NCBI GenBank assembly: GCA_963695675.1
Contig: CAVOGY010000007.1
Span: 930,001 to 994,000, forward strand
Length of the DNA: 64,000 bases
Reading direction: 5' to 3'
Source of the DNA: DASUPK01 sp963695675
Lineage (GTDB): Bacteria > Actinomycetota > Thermoleophilia > Solirubrobacterales > 70-9
Made by a program: the position numbers and the translations under genes. This document shows, one piece after another, positions 8,879-17,419 of this stretch (its first letter is position 1; the number at the start of each line of letters is the position of its first letter). The notes under the pieces were generated by a model that was not told the origin of the DNA, ran no database searches, and saw only the letters and a program-made list of their open reading frames with translations.

Positions 8879-9076
8879 CCAAGCGCCACAAGGCCCGGAT
8901 CTTCGGAGAGATCGAGGCGGGACGGAGAAAAATCCCAGTCCGACGGACCGCAGCGGGGATGTCTGCGGCCCCGCTCCCTCAACCGCGGTGTTTCAAGCTC
9001 GGTATCGGACGGGTAAAGCGGGTGAAGCGAACAGGAGGTTCGCTAGCCCGATCCGGAGATCAGAAGGGAGGGAGCC

Positions 9077-9151
9077 ATGTCCATCATCACCATCCTCATC
9101 ATCGTCATCTTGGTGCTGCTTGCGCTGTATCTGGTCAGGCGGGTTGTCTAG
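9077..9151 (+). CDS. 24-residue single-helix membrane peptide
   Basis: The sequence MSIITILIIVILVLLALYLV is followed by RRVV and a stop: one membrane helix with a positively charged cytoplasmic end. GGGAGG is 5-6 nt upstream of the ATG, which argues for real translation. Similar tiny helices are common in actinobacteria; function unknown. Confidence 0.55.
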   Translation: MSIITILIIVILVLLALYLVRRVV

Positions 9152-9244
9152 CGCACGATGGGTTGTCCGGGGCGTAGCTGATCGAAAACCCCGCATGTAG
9201 CCGACGAAATCCGGCCCGGAATCGATCTAGCGGCTCCTGCGATC

Positions 9245-9330
9245 GCTGCCCTGCGTGGAAAGCAGCGGTTTGACGCTGCACTCCTGCTCCTCGCGCAAAA
9301 CGAGGTGCAAGGAAAGCGCCGCCGCTCTCG
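9245..9330. repeat. Palindromic repeat, type A, long form
   Basis: GTGGAAAGCAGC preceded by a degenerate GCTGCC arm, followed by a conserved tail (TGCACTCCTGCTCCTCGCGC). The tail recurs in the copies at 30562-30640 (same strand) and 59125-59245 (other strand). Confidence 0.6.
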
Positions 9331-9344
9331 ATCTCAGATGGCGC

Positions 9345-10430
9345 TCACGGACAGGTGAACTGCGAGACGATCCCGGCCGGGTCGTCGGTCTTGAACCGGT
9401 TGCCGGCGAAGCAGTTGTTCGTGCCGCTGCCGTCATAGGCGATGTCGGCGCTCAGGGGCGCCCGCGGATCCGGGTGGCGGCCGTTGCGCTGGACCGTGTT
9501 GCTTAGCACCCGGTTGTCGTCGGGCGCGCCGAGCATGAACGGGTTGTCGATGATCCCGATCCCGAATGTGTCGTTCTGGATGATCACGTTGTGGCGGATC
9601 GTGATCCCATCGCCACCGGCGTTGAGGATGCCGCTTCCTGAGGGCAGGAGCTGCAGGTCCTCGTCGAACGAACGGACGTGGGCGGCGGGAAGGGATTTGG
9701 CAGATTGTTCGCCCTGACGACGTTGTGCTCGATCACTGCGTTCTCGGTGGGGAAGGGCCTCGGGACGCCGGGCAGGATGACGACCAGGATCCCGGCCACG
9801 TTGCCGCTCAGCTTGTTTCCGCGGACGAACGAGTTGATCGAGTTCTCGAGCTCGATCCCGATCTCGCCGTCACTGAGATGGTTCTTCTTGACCGTGACGT
9901 TGTCGTCGACGCCGACATACACGGTGGCGTCCAATCCACCGCCGCCCGAGTTGTGGTCGATGAGGCCGTCGCGCGAGCAGCGCGGAAAGACTCCGTATTC
10001 CGCGTTGTCGAGATAGCGCCCACCGCTGACGTGGAAGCCGTCGACCCCGATCATGAAGAGGCCGGTGTCGTCCGCGTTCTTGATCGTCATCCCCCTGAGG
10101 GTGAAGTGATTCACCGAGAGCGAGGGGCAGACCGGCGGGTCGCCGCTGATCGCGCCGGCACCGACCCGGATGCCGAACTCATGGCCGGACGCGTCGAGCA
10201 CCGCGGCCTTGCTGCCGCGGATCGTCAGGTTGTCCTTGGTGACGAGTAGGTCGCCCTCGTGGTACTTGCCCGGCGGCACCACGATCGTGTCGCCGGGCGG
10301 AGGCCGCAGCGATTGCAGCTCCGATCGTGGTCTTTACCTTGATCGTGCTCGCCGCGGCAGTCGCGGGAATGACCGCCACCGGCAGCAGGATCATCGCCAA
10401 TACGAGCAGTCCCTGATTCACACGCCGCAC
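9345..10430 (-). pseudogene. Secreted right-handed beta-helix protein, two frameshifts
   Basis: Three consecutive frames together encode a parallel beta-helix (pectate-lyase-like) protein of about 360 residues. The first carries a signal peptide (NQGLLVLAMILLPVAVIPATA) and STIKVKTTIGAAI. A shift near 10300-10320 leads to VVPPGKYHEGDLLVTKDNLTI and repeated rungs such as LRGMTIKNADDTGLFMIGVD. A second shift near 9680 leads to NAGGDGITIRHNVIIQNDTFGIGI and a C-terminus in NCFAGNRFKTDDPAGI. The fold usually binds or cleaves polysaccharides. No catalytic residues can be assigned. Two indels in one gene suggest decay or poor sequence. Confidence 0.7.
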
Positions 10431-10584
10431 ATGGACCTCTTCCGTGAGTCCCGTCCAAGATCCTACCTCAAACTGGGGTGCTCGATGGACCAGCGCGCTG
10501 GGATCTATGACCGGAATCGTCGGGCGTGAGCTACAAGGATCGCAGGGAGGTTGATGCTGGCGATCGGCTTGATCTTCGTGCGGC

Positions 10585-11109
10585 TCAATCGGGGCTCATG
10601 CGAAGCAGACGGCCGAGCCCGGCCAGTGCTTTGATCGGGATCCGCTCGCGGGCGCGCGCGGGGACCAGCGTGTCGGGGTACTCGAGCATGATCATCGAGA
10701 GGTAGATCGGCACCTTCGGGCTCTTCGCATCGGTGATGCCCCGCGCTTTCATCACCCGGTAGATCTGCTCGATGTAGTCCTCGAAGCGAGCCGGCGGCCG
10801 GTGGACGTTGCGCGCCACGACCGTCGCGTCCGAGCGGTTCTTGAACGTGTGGATCGTGTCGGAGGGCACCGAGGCGGAGTCTCCCGGCCCCAGGGTCCGC
10901 CAATCGCCATCCACCATCACGCCGAGCTCGCCCTCGAGCACCTCGTACTCCTCGACTAAGCCCGGATGGGTGTGCGGAGGTGGGGCGACCGAGCCGGGGG
11001 GCAGGGTGAATCTCATCTCGACGAACTCACCGCCGGCGTCGGCGGCCGACTTCGTCACCTCATAGACGCTCCCGTCGGGCAGCTCGAATCGATCGCCGGT
11101 CCTGGCCAC
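10585..11109 (-). CDS. Cupin-domain protein
   Basis: 174 residues with one cupin barrel. The metal-binding first motif is PPHTHPGLVEEYEVLEGELG (His, His, Glu) and the second is PSDTIHTFKNRSD. A C-terminal helical extension of about 65 residues (FEDYIEQIYRVMKARGI) follows. Likely a small-molecule-binding or dioxygenase-like protein; substrate unknown. GTG at 11107-11109 is supported by TAGGTT on the minus strand (11116-11121) 6 nt upstream, a leaderless start. Confidence 0.85.
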   Translation of the reverse strand: MARTGDRFELPDGSVYEVTKSAADAGGEFVEMRFTLPPGSVAPPPHTHPGLVEEYEVLEGELGVMVDGDWRTLGPGDSASVPSDTIHTFKNRSDATVVARNVHRPPARFEDYIEQIYRVMKARGITDAKSPKVPIYLSMIMLEYPDTLVPARARERIPIKALAGLGRLLRMSPD

Positions 11110-11204
11110 CCACTGAACCTAGCCGTTGGTGACTGCCGTAAACGCAAGTTTCAACGTCGCCATACCCAAGCGTTGGGAGTTCGACCAACCAGTAGCCATA
11201 CGGC

Positions 11205-11429
11205 TCAACTGTCCGGCTCGCTCTTTGACGCAGCTCTGAGGGAAGCGCGCAGCACCGAGAACGTGAGTGCTGCGAGGACGGCAGCGGGCATCACCCACCA
11301 GACCGGCGCACCGCTGTCTGCAATCGCAGCGGTCAGAGCCAAGGCGAAGACGATCACGAGGGCGATGAGCGGATCGTCGCCGACGACGAAGTCGTAGAGG
11401 AAACCCAGAAACGCTCGTACGCGGCTCAT
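11205..11429 (-). CDS. Small membrane protein coupled to the FTR1-like gene
   Basis: 74 residues with two membrane helices (IALVIVFALALTAAIADSG and VWWVMPAAVLAALTFSVL) and a Ser/Lys-rich tail. Its ATG overlaps the stop of the upstream gene by one base (TGATG), so translation is coupled and the two products probably work together. I do not recognise the family. Confidence 0.7.
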   Translation of the reverse strand: MSRVRAFLGFLYDFVVGDDPLIALVIVFALALTAAIADSGAPVWWVMPAAVLAALTFSVLRASLRAASKSEPDS

Positions 11430-12181
11430 CAGTCTGCCGGGACCATCAGCCCGCCAGGCCTGGCGCGATGACGAAGGAGGGCAACCAGACCCAGGGACGT
11501 GACCAACGTGAAGACGATGATCGCCGGAATGGCGGCGTCACCGGCGGGCCAGCTACCCCCCGCGCCTTCGGTCCCCCAGAAGATGCCGAATGAGGTGAGC
11601 ATCACCCCGACGATGTACTTGAGCGTGTTCTCGGGCACTCGAGCGAGCGGGTGATGGGCAGCGACGCCGGCAACGACCACGACCAGGGCTGCGGCTAACG
11701 CGGCAAGGACGGCGAGCGGGACGTTCCGTTGGTTACTGCCGAAGGTGATGACGATGAAGGCGACCTCGAGGCCTTCGAGCAGAACGCCCTTGAAGCTCAC
11801 CGTGAAGCCGAACGGGTCGATGCCCGGGCGCTCGGCGCCCGCCGCCCGCAGCTCGGCGACTTCTTCGGCAAAGATCGCGTCCTCGTCGTGAAGGGAAGTG
11901 AAACCGCCGGCGCGCAGGATCGCCTTGCGAAGCCACTGTAGGCCGAAGACGAGCAAGAGGCCGCCGACGACCAGCCGCAGAACGTCGATCGGCAGGGCGG
12001 TGAGGGCGGGGCCAAGCGCGGCAACGATCGCCGCGAGGACCAGCAGAGCAGTGCCCACCCCGGCCCAGGCCGAGCGCCAGCCGCGGGTGATGCCCGCCGC
12101 CAGCACGATCGTGACCGCCTCGACGCCCTCGACCGCGCTTGCGACGAAGACGGCAAGGAAGAGCAGGGCGTCGTTGCTCAC
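11429..12181 (-). CDS. FTR1/COG4280-like integral membrane protein
   Basis: 250 residues with about seven hydrophobic helices. Two copies of a short acidic motif, ASAVEGVEAVTIVLA near the N-terminus and LLEGLEVAFIVITFG in the middle, resemble the REGLE-type iron-binding motifs of FTR1 permeases, each in a membrane helix. An acidic loop with a HDEDAIFAEEVAELR stretch lies between the halves. A metal (possibly iron) transport role is inferred from the motifs only. First gene of a two-gene unit with the 74-residue membrane protein. Confidence 0.75.
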   Translation of the reverse strand: MSNDALLFLAVFVASAVEGVEAVTIVLAAGITRGWRSAWAGVGTALLVLAAIVAALGPALTALPIDVLRLVVGGLLLVFGLQWLRKAILRAGGFTSLHDEDAIFAEEVAELRAAGAERPGIDPFGFTVSFKGVLLEGLEVAFIVITFGSNQRNVPLAVLAALAAALVVVVAGVAAHHPLARVPENTLKYIVGVMLTSFGIFWGTEGAGGSWPAGDAAIPAIIVFTLVTSLGLVALLRHRARPGGLMVPAD

Positions 12182-12184
12182 GGC

Positions 12185-12410
12185 CTAGACGTACTCCTCG
12201 GCTGGATCGGAACCGGCGGCTTCGCTGTCGCGGCGCGATCGGCGGCGCGCTCGGCCTCGCGATCGGGTGAGAAGAAGCGCTGAGCGATAGCAGTCGGCAG
12301 GATTGCGGAGAGCACGACGACGGTGATCAGGAGCGAGACTGGGTCTTGTCGATGATCCCAGCGATCAACCCGAACAGCGAGGCGATCGTGCCGAAGCGAA
12401 ACTTGGCAGG
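12185..12410 (-). pseudogene. C-terminal remnant of a cation:proton antiporter
   Basis: On the minus strand FGTIASLFGLIAGIIDKTQ is followed, one frame over, by SLLITVVVLSAILPTAIAQRF. That is the last two helices of Na+/H+ (CPA) antiporters. A second shift leads to SDPAEEYV and a stop. Everything upstream of about 12410 is missing and the break falls at a leaderless promoter scrap on the other strand. Confidence 0.6.
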
Positions 12411-12419
12411 AGCGCGAGA

Positions 12420-12671
12420 TACTGCGTGGCGATGTCGCAGGAGAGCATCTGGCACCTGAACATCGGCTTCGTCGGCTCCGGCGAGGACGGAGGGCGCGCC
12501 AACGAGATCATCATCACGGCGCGCAAGCGAGGGAAGCCGGTCTACGGTGAAGGCCCCTGGTGGAGTGTCGCTTACGAGAACGTCGAGAGCCGCGGAGCCG
12601 CGTTGGCCGCTCTCAGCAATGACCTGGACGAGATCGACACGGGCTGGCGTGAGGTGCTGGAGATCAGATAG
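12420..12671 (+). CDS. Small hypothetical protein with an MSQE start
   Basis: TACTGC (12420-12425), 6 nt, then ATG 12432: the promoter and first codons (MSQES) match the SnoaL-like scraps, but the rest (IWHLNIGFVGSGEDGG and on to DTGWREVLEIR, 79 residues) is unrelated to SnoaL. It looks like a foreign small gene that has acquired, or been fused to, that promoter-start block. Composition is coding-like and acidic at the C-terminus. Function unknown. Confidence 0.5.
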   Translation, partial: YCVAMSQESIWHLNIGFVGSGEDGGRANEIIITARKRGKPVYGEGPWWSVAYENVESRGAALAALSNDLDEIDTGWREVLEIR

Positions 12672-12675
12672 GGCG

Positions 12676-12705
12676 ATGTCGCAGGAGCATTCGGTTCGAG
12701 GTAGA
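12676..12705 (+). pseudogene. SnoaL-like start scrap (MSQEH)
   Basis: GGGCGATGTCGCAGGAG repeats the start block of the other scraps, then the sequence diverges. Confidence 0.35.
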
Positions 12706-12715
12706 GGCTCGCTTG

Positions 12716-13867
12716 TCAGCGCGCCGGTTGTGCCTCGAGCCAGCGCTCGACCGCTGCGCTCGCCTGGTCCACCGCCACCCCGGGAGTGGCCCCCTGATCA
12801 CGCAGGGTTCGCCACATCTCGAAGTCGGTGAGTGCTCTCAGGGACGCGACCGAGGAGCTGTCGGGGCTGAGCGGGCGTAGTGCCTCGACGACGAGGGCGT
12901 CGAGCGAGTTATCGAGTTCTTCCAACGATTCATCCACGGCCGGCACGTCCTTGCGCTCGCGGCGCCCGACTGCGATGCCGTCTCCTCCGCGCTCGTAGAC
13001 GCCGAAGGACGTCTCCACCAGGCGGCGGATGCGCTCGTTCTCCGACGAGGCGCCGGCGAAGACCTCGGGCGCTCGGTCGGCCGGCGGCAGCTGCAGGCTC
13101 TCCATGAAGTGCTCGCCGCAGCTTCTGACCAGCTCATCTTGAGTGGGGAAGAGCGCTTTCACGGTATCGACCGGCACGCCGGACTTGTCGGCGATCTCCG
13201 CCCACGTGGTCACCTGGATGCCGCGGCTCTTGTGCAGATCGAGCGTGCACTCGATGATTCGCTCGCGGGTGGGATCGACCTTGCGAGGCTCGCCGGGCTC
13301 GTCGCCGTACGCTGCCTCAAAGCCGCGTCGGAGGGCCTCTTGCCAGAACTCCGAGTTGGGGGATCGCTGCGGGGCGGGTGCCTCCTCGAGCGCACGCTGA
13401 CCGCGCGGGGTCAGCTGCCAGAACACCTGGCGGCCGACCTTGCGCCGGGTGACGAGACCGCTCTCCAGCAGCCGGCGGCCGGTACGGCTCACCTGGGTCT
13501 CGTCGATCTCGAGCAAGCGGCGCAGCTCTCCGCTCCCCAGCTGCGGCGAGCCGTCGAGCACGCGTAGGAAGTCGTGGGCCTGCGTTCCCTGGGCCACGGC
13601 GGCCCGCGATGGCACGCGCTCGAGTCCCCAGTGCGCGAAGGCGATCGCCGCGTCCAGCCACCCGACCAGTTCCCGGTCGCCACTGGCCCGGGCGCGGGCG
13701 TCGCGGAGGGCGTGAAGGGCAGCGGCAAGGGTCTCGTCGTCGCCTTCGAGCAGCGCGTCGACCAGGCCGAGTGCCACGGCCTCCTGACGGGCCGGCTCCG
13801 CGTCGACCCTCGCGATCCGCGGCACCAGGGCGTTGACGCGGGACTGCTTTACGGTGGGCGTGGCCAT
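12716..13867 (-). CDS. MarR-like plus TetR-like two-headed transcription regulator
   Basis: 383 residues. The N-terminal half carries a winged helix (LRRLLEIDETQVSRTGRRLL, ESGLVTRRKVGRQVFWQLTPRG, about residues 105-160). The second half begins a TetR-type helix-turn-helix (RERIIECTLDLHKSRGIQVT, AEIADKSGVPVDTVKALFPT, about residues 200-250) and ends in a helical ligand domain. Two DNA-binding heads in one chain are unusual. It is divergent from a nitrilase-like gene. TAGGAT lies 6 nt before its ATG (leaderless), and tandem TTGACA repeats in the 40-bp gap are candidate operators for autoregulation. Confidence 0.8.
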   Translation of the reverse strand: MATPTVKQSRVNALVPRIARVDAEPARQEAVALGLVDALLEGDDETLAAALHALRDARARASGDRELVGWLDAAIAFAHWGLERVPSRAAVAQGTQAHDFLRVLDGSPQLGSGELRRLLEIDETQVSRTGRRLLESGLVTRRKVGRQVFWQLTPRGQRALEEAPAPQRSPNSEFWQEALRRGFEAAYGDEPGEPRKVDPTRERIIECTLDLHKSRGIQVTTWAEIADKSGVPVDTVKALFPTQDELVRSCGEHFMESLQLPPADRAPEVFAGASSENERIRRLVETSFGVYERGGDGIAVGRRERKDVPAVDESLEELDNSLDALVVEALRPLSPDSSSVASLRALTDFEMWRTLRDQGATPGVAVDQASAAVERWLEAQPAR

Positions 13868-13907
13868 GCCCGTATCCTAGCAACTTATTGTCAACTATTT
13901 GTCAAGT
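13868..13907. promoter_or_regulatory. Divergent promoter with tandem TTGTCAA repeats
   Basis: TTGTCAA at 13888-13894 and 13899-13905, 11 bp apart (one helical turn). Read on the minus strand they are TTGACAA, and TAGGAT (-10) follows 6 nt before the regulator's ATG. They could be -35 elements or operator half-sites for the two-headed regulator. Confidence 0.5.
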
Positions 13908-15247
13908 GTGAACGAGGAATACGCCGATCTCTTCTGCGAGCTGTTCGATCGGCTCGACCCCGCCGAATTCCACGCCGAGGGCGAGGCCTGGATGGGAGAT
14001 GCGAAGGTCGCGGCCACCGCCGCTCGGGTCGAGCAGGCTGCCCTCGACGGTGAGCCCGTCGGGGCGCCCGAGGGCGGGCGTCAGACCTTCGCCGTCTTGC
14101 TCGGCCTCGACGCCGCCCTCGCCCACGCCAATTCGCTGTCCGGCGCGGCCGCCCCGCCCGCCCTCACCGAATACGCGCTCCGCTACGCGGAGTCAGGCCG
14201 CCTCGACTCCGGTGCCCTTCCCGGCGCGCTCCTGCCCCGCTTCGCCCGCCCGGGCCGCCGCGGCCAACTGCCCGACGACCTGGCCGACGCCTTCGGCTCG
14301 GTGGTGCGCGTCAACTCGGCGACTGGGATGCCTGCGATCACGCCGCCATGCCGGCCCGTTCCCGCCTGACCCGGCCTGAGCGCGAAGCCGGCCTCCGCGT
14401 AGGCACCGCCCCGATGATCCGCGAGCCCGACGAGCTGGAATGGGAGATGGAGGAGCGCTCCGGGCTGCGCTTCTACCGGATCCATCCCGCCGATCGCGAG
14501 CCCACGCGGGCGCGGGTGGAAAAGGTGATCGCGGCGTGGGATGAACAGAACGTGGCGATCGGCATCGCACCCGAGCTCTGCCTATCCGGCGCGCTGCTCG
14601 AGCGCTGGCAGGTCGCGCTCAGGGAGCGCGAGGGCGCGGGGGCCAGCCGGCTGCGCCTGGTCGTGGCTGGCAGCGGCGACCTGGACGGCTCCTCACCGCC
14701 GACAAACGAAGCGGTGATGCTCGACGCGCGCACGGGCGAGGTGCTCGTCCGTCAGCCCAAGGTCCACCCATTCAACTTCTCGCAGCAGGACCTGGAGCTG
14801 TGGGGGTTGGCCGATCGCCTGACCGCCCCGATCGATGAGGACCTGAGCCGCGGCGAGCGAGTGTGCGTGGTGGAGACAGGCGGGGCCCGACTGGCGATCC
14901 TGGTGTGCGAGGACCTGGCTCGGTTACACGCGTTCGCCGGGGCCCTTCACGCCCACGGGGTGTCGCTGCTCCTGGTGCCGGTGTTCGCTCGGCCGACCAA
15001 GGACCGGCGCTGGGAGCGCGCGCGGGCCGAGGTCTACAGCGACGCCATCGGCGCGAGCGTCGTGGTGGCAAACAGCCTGGTGATCGCTGAGATCCTGCGC
15101 AGCCCCACGCCGGTGGGGACGGCGATCGCCATCGCGCCCGGTCACGCCGCGGTGGGCCACTCCTCCGAGCCGGACGACGTAGTGGTGTTCGCGCTCGAGG
15201 GCGACGGCCCCCGTGTGGCGCGCGAGCGGGTCAGTGCATCGGGCTAA
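13908..15247 (+). pseudogene. Nitrilase-superfamily protein with N-terminal extension, frameshifted
   Basis: The first frame starts at GTG 13908 (NEEYADLFCELFDRLDPAEF) and gives a helical domain of about 140 residues. A shift near 14315-14322 leads to DWDACDHAAMPARSRLTRPE and a carbon-nitrogen hydrolase domain. There the triad is visible: Glu in IGIAPELCLSGALLE, Lys in VRQPKVHPF, Cys in ILVCEDLARL. It would hydrolyse an amide or nitrile; the substrate is unknown. Divergent from the two-headed regulator, which may control it. One indel separates it from an intact gene of about 446 codons. Confidence 0.65.
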
Positions 15248-15485
15248 CGCTCGGTGCCGACGCCCGTCACGGACGGCGGGCAGCGCCGAGCCTCAGCCCG
15301 CCCTCTCCCCGGGGGCGGGAGGGGAGTCCGGTCTTGAAATTTGAGCGAGCGGTTCGCCCATTTCCTCGCAGCTGGATAGACGGTCTATGGCGATCGAGGG
15401 GCGAGGGGGCTTCTGGCCGGCCTGACCGGCCCGTGAGGGTCGGCACCCATCGACGAAACCCCCGCCAGCGCGCCGCTCCACTGCA
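15248..15485. other. Intergenic, no gene seen
   Basis: GC-rich spacer; no coding frame or repeat recognised. Confidence 0.4.
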
Positions 15486-15829
15486 TACTCTCGGTCATGG
15501 CTGCCCCACTGATCGAATTTCCGGCCGACGATCCTGAACGTGCCCGGCGGTTTTGGAGCGGCGTGCTCGGCGCCCAGCTCGCGCCAAGGCCGAGCGATGC
15601 TGGGGCCGGCTGGGAGGTCAACGACGCCGACCTGCGTCTGGGACTCCACCGGCGTGGACCGGGTCCCGGCGACAACGCTTCGCTGCCCTATTTCACAGTG
15701 CCCGATCTTCCCGCCGCGCTTCAGCGCGTCAAGGACCTCGGCGGTTCAGTGATCCATCCGGGTGAGCGCTGGGCCGTCTGCCGTGACTCTGAGGGCAGCC
15801 CGTTCGCGCTCGCGGCGGATATTCCTTAG
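15486..15829 (+). CDS. VOC family protein (single domain)
   Basis: 110 residues from ATG 15497, with TACTCT at 15486-15491, 5 nt upstream (leaderless). Short glyoxalase-type sequence: LIEFPADDPERARRFWSGVLG, LPYFTVPDLPAALQRVKDLG and CRDSEGSPFALA, the two beta-alpha-beta modules of one VOC domain. Probably an enzyme or binding protein for a small molecule; metal ligands are not certain. Confidence 0.82.
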
Positions 15830-15850
15830 GCCGAGCGAAGCACCGATCTG

Positions 15851-17419
15851 CTATTCGACCACGAGCCCGTGCCGCATCGTGTTCTCGGTCATCACACGGG
15901 GCTCCGCGAACTGAAGCAGGTAGTCCGGCCCGCCCGCCTTCGAGCCGACGCCCGACCGCTTGTTGCCCCCGAACGGCTGGCGCGCGACCATCGCCCCCGT
16001 GATCCCGCGATTCACGTAGAGGTTGCCGACGGGCGTGCGCCGCGAGACGTACTCGACGATCTGGGGGCTGCGGGAGAACAGGCCCCCGGTGAGGGCGAAG
16101 GGCAGCGAGTCGACCACGTCGCACGCCTCCTCCATGCTCCCGACCCGGGAGACGGCGAGCAGCGGGCCGAAGATCTCCTCGCGCAGCACGGGCGAGTCGT
16201 CCGGAAGCCCACAGGCCACCCGCGGCGGGCAGAACCAGCCCCCGTCGGGGACGACCGCCGCCTCTCCCGCCAGCCGCCCCTGCTCTCGCGCGGCGCGCGC
16301 GTAGCGCTCCACGCGGTCGCGCGCCTCGCGCTCGATCACCGGCGGGACTTCGGTCGTGAAGTCCTCCGCCTGCCCGACGATCATCGCCTCGGTCGCGCCC
16401 GCGAGCCGGTCCACCAGGGCGTCGTGCACGGCGTCGTGGACGAGCACCCGCGCCGCCGCCGAGCATTTCTGGCCGGCGTACACGAACGCCGACTGCACCA
16501 CCCCGGGAACGACCTCGTCGAGGTCCGCGTCCGAGTCCACGATGACGCAGTTCTTTCCCCCCATCTCGGCCACCACGCGCTTCACGTGGTCCTGGCCCTC
16601 CGGCGTCTCCGCGGCCGCCCGCACGATCTCGAGCCCCACCGCGTTCGATCCGGTGAAGGCGATCACGTGCACCCGCGGGTCCCGCACGAGCGCGGCGCCG
16701 GCGTCGCCAAAGCCGGGCAGCAGGCTCAGCGCGTCGGGCGGCACCCCCGCGGCGTGCAGCGCCTCCACGAGCATCAGCGCCGAGCCGGGGGACTGCTCCG
16801 CCGGCTTCAGCACGACCGCGTTGCCGGCGGCCAACCCGGCGGCGACCATGCCGGTGGGGATCGCGAGCGGGAAGTTCCAGGGCGAGATCACGGCCACCAC
16901 ACCGCGCGGCGCGTAGCGCATCGTGTTGCGCTCCCCGGGCACCTGGAGCAGCTCGCGGCCCCGCTCGAGCTCGATCGCCGCGCGGGCGTAGTACTCGAGG
17001 AAGTCGATCGCCTCGCAGACGTCGGCGTCGGCCTCGCCCCACGGCTTCGCGCACTCGCGCACCTGAAGGGCGGCGAGCTCGAGCCGCCGCTCTCGCAGCC
17101 TGGCGGCGGCGCCGCGCAGGACTTCGGCACGCTCGGCCGCGGGCCGCGCGGCCCAGTCCCGGTACCCGCGCGCGGCCGCCTCCACGGCCGCGGCGGCGTC
17201 CGACTCGGTCGCCCTTCCCGCCTGCGCCACCACTCGCGAGGGCGCGCCCGGATCGGTGGATTCGAACCCGGCGTCGGCCCCCTGCGAGCCCCCGATCAGC
17301 ACGGGCACGCGCAGCGGCAACCTGGCGTCCAGCTCGCGCAGCGCCTCGAGCAGCGAGTCGCGGACGGGCGCCCGCCGGAGCTCGAGGACCGGCTCATTCG
17401 CGAACGGCGGCAGGCTCAC
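15851..17419 (-). CDS. L-glutamate gamma-semialdehyde (P5C) dehydrogenase
   Basis: 522 residues, aldehyde dehydrogenase fold. It oxidises glutamate semialdehyde to glutamate with NAD+, the second step of proline breakdown. Motifs: VISPWNFPLAIPTG, ALSLLPGFGDAG, AFTGSNAVG, the general-base Glu in VAEMGGKN, the catalytic Cys in YAGQKCSAAARV, and EEIFGPLLAVSR. The start overlaps the stop of the proline dehydrogenase gene by 4 bp (ATGA), so the two are co-translated. Assignment to P5C rather than another aldehyde rests on this partner and on the long N-terminal arm. Confidence 0.93.
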   Translation of the reverse strand: MSLPPFANEPVLELRRAPVRDSLLEALRELDARLPLRVPVLIGGSQGADAGFESTDPGAPSRVVAQAGRATESDAAAAVEAAARGYRDWAARPAAERAEVLRGAAARLRERRLELAALQVRECAKPWGEADADVCEAIDFLEYYARAAIELERGRELLQVPGERNTMRYAPRGVVAVISPWNFPLAIPTGMVAAGLAAGNAVVLKPAEQSPGSALMLVEALHAAGVPPDALSLLPGFGDAGAALVRDPRVHVIAFTGSNAVGLEIVRAAAETPEGQDHVKRVVAEMGGKNCVIVDSDADLDEVVPGVVQSAFVYAGQKCSAAARVLVHDAVHDALVDRLAGATEAMIVGQAEDFTTEVPPVIEREARDRVERYARAAREQGRLAGEAAVVPDGGWFCPPRVACGLPDDSPVLREEIFGPLLAVSRVGSMEEACDVVDSLPFALTGGLFSRSPQIVEYVSRRTPVGNLYVNRGITGAMVARQPFGGNKRSGVGSKAGGPDYLLQFAEPRVMTENTMRHGLVVE

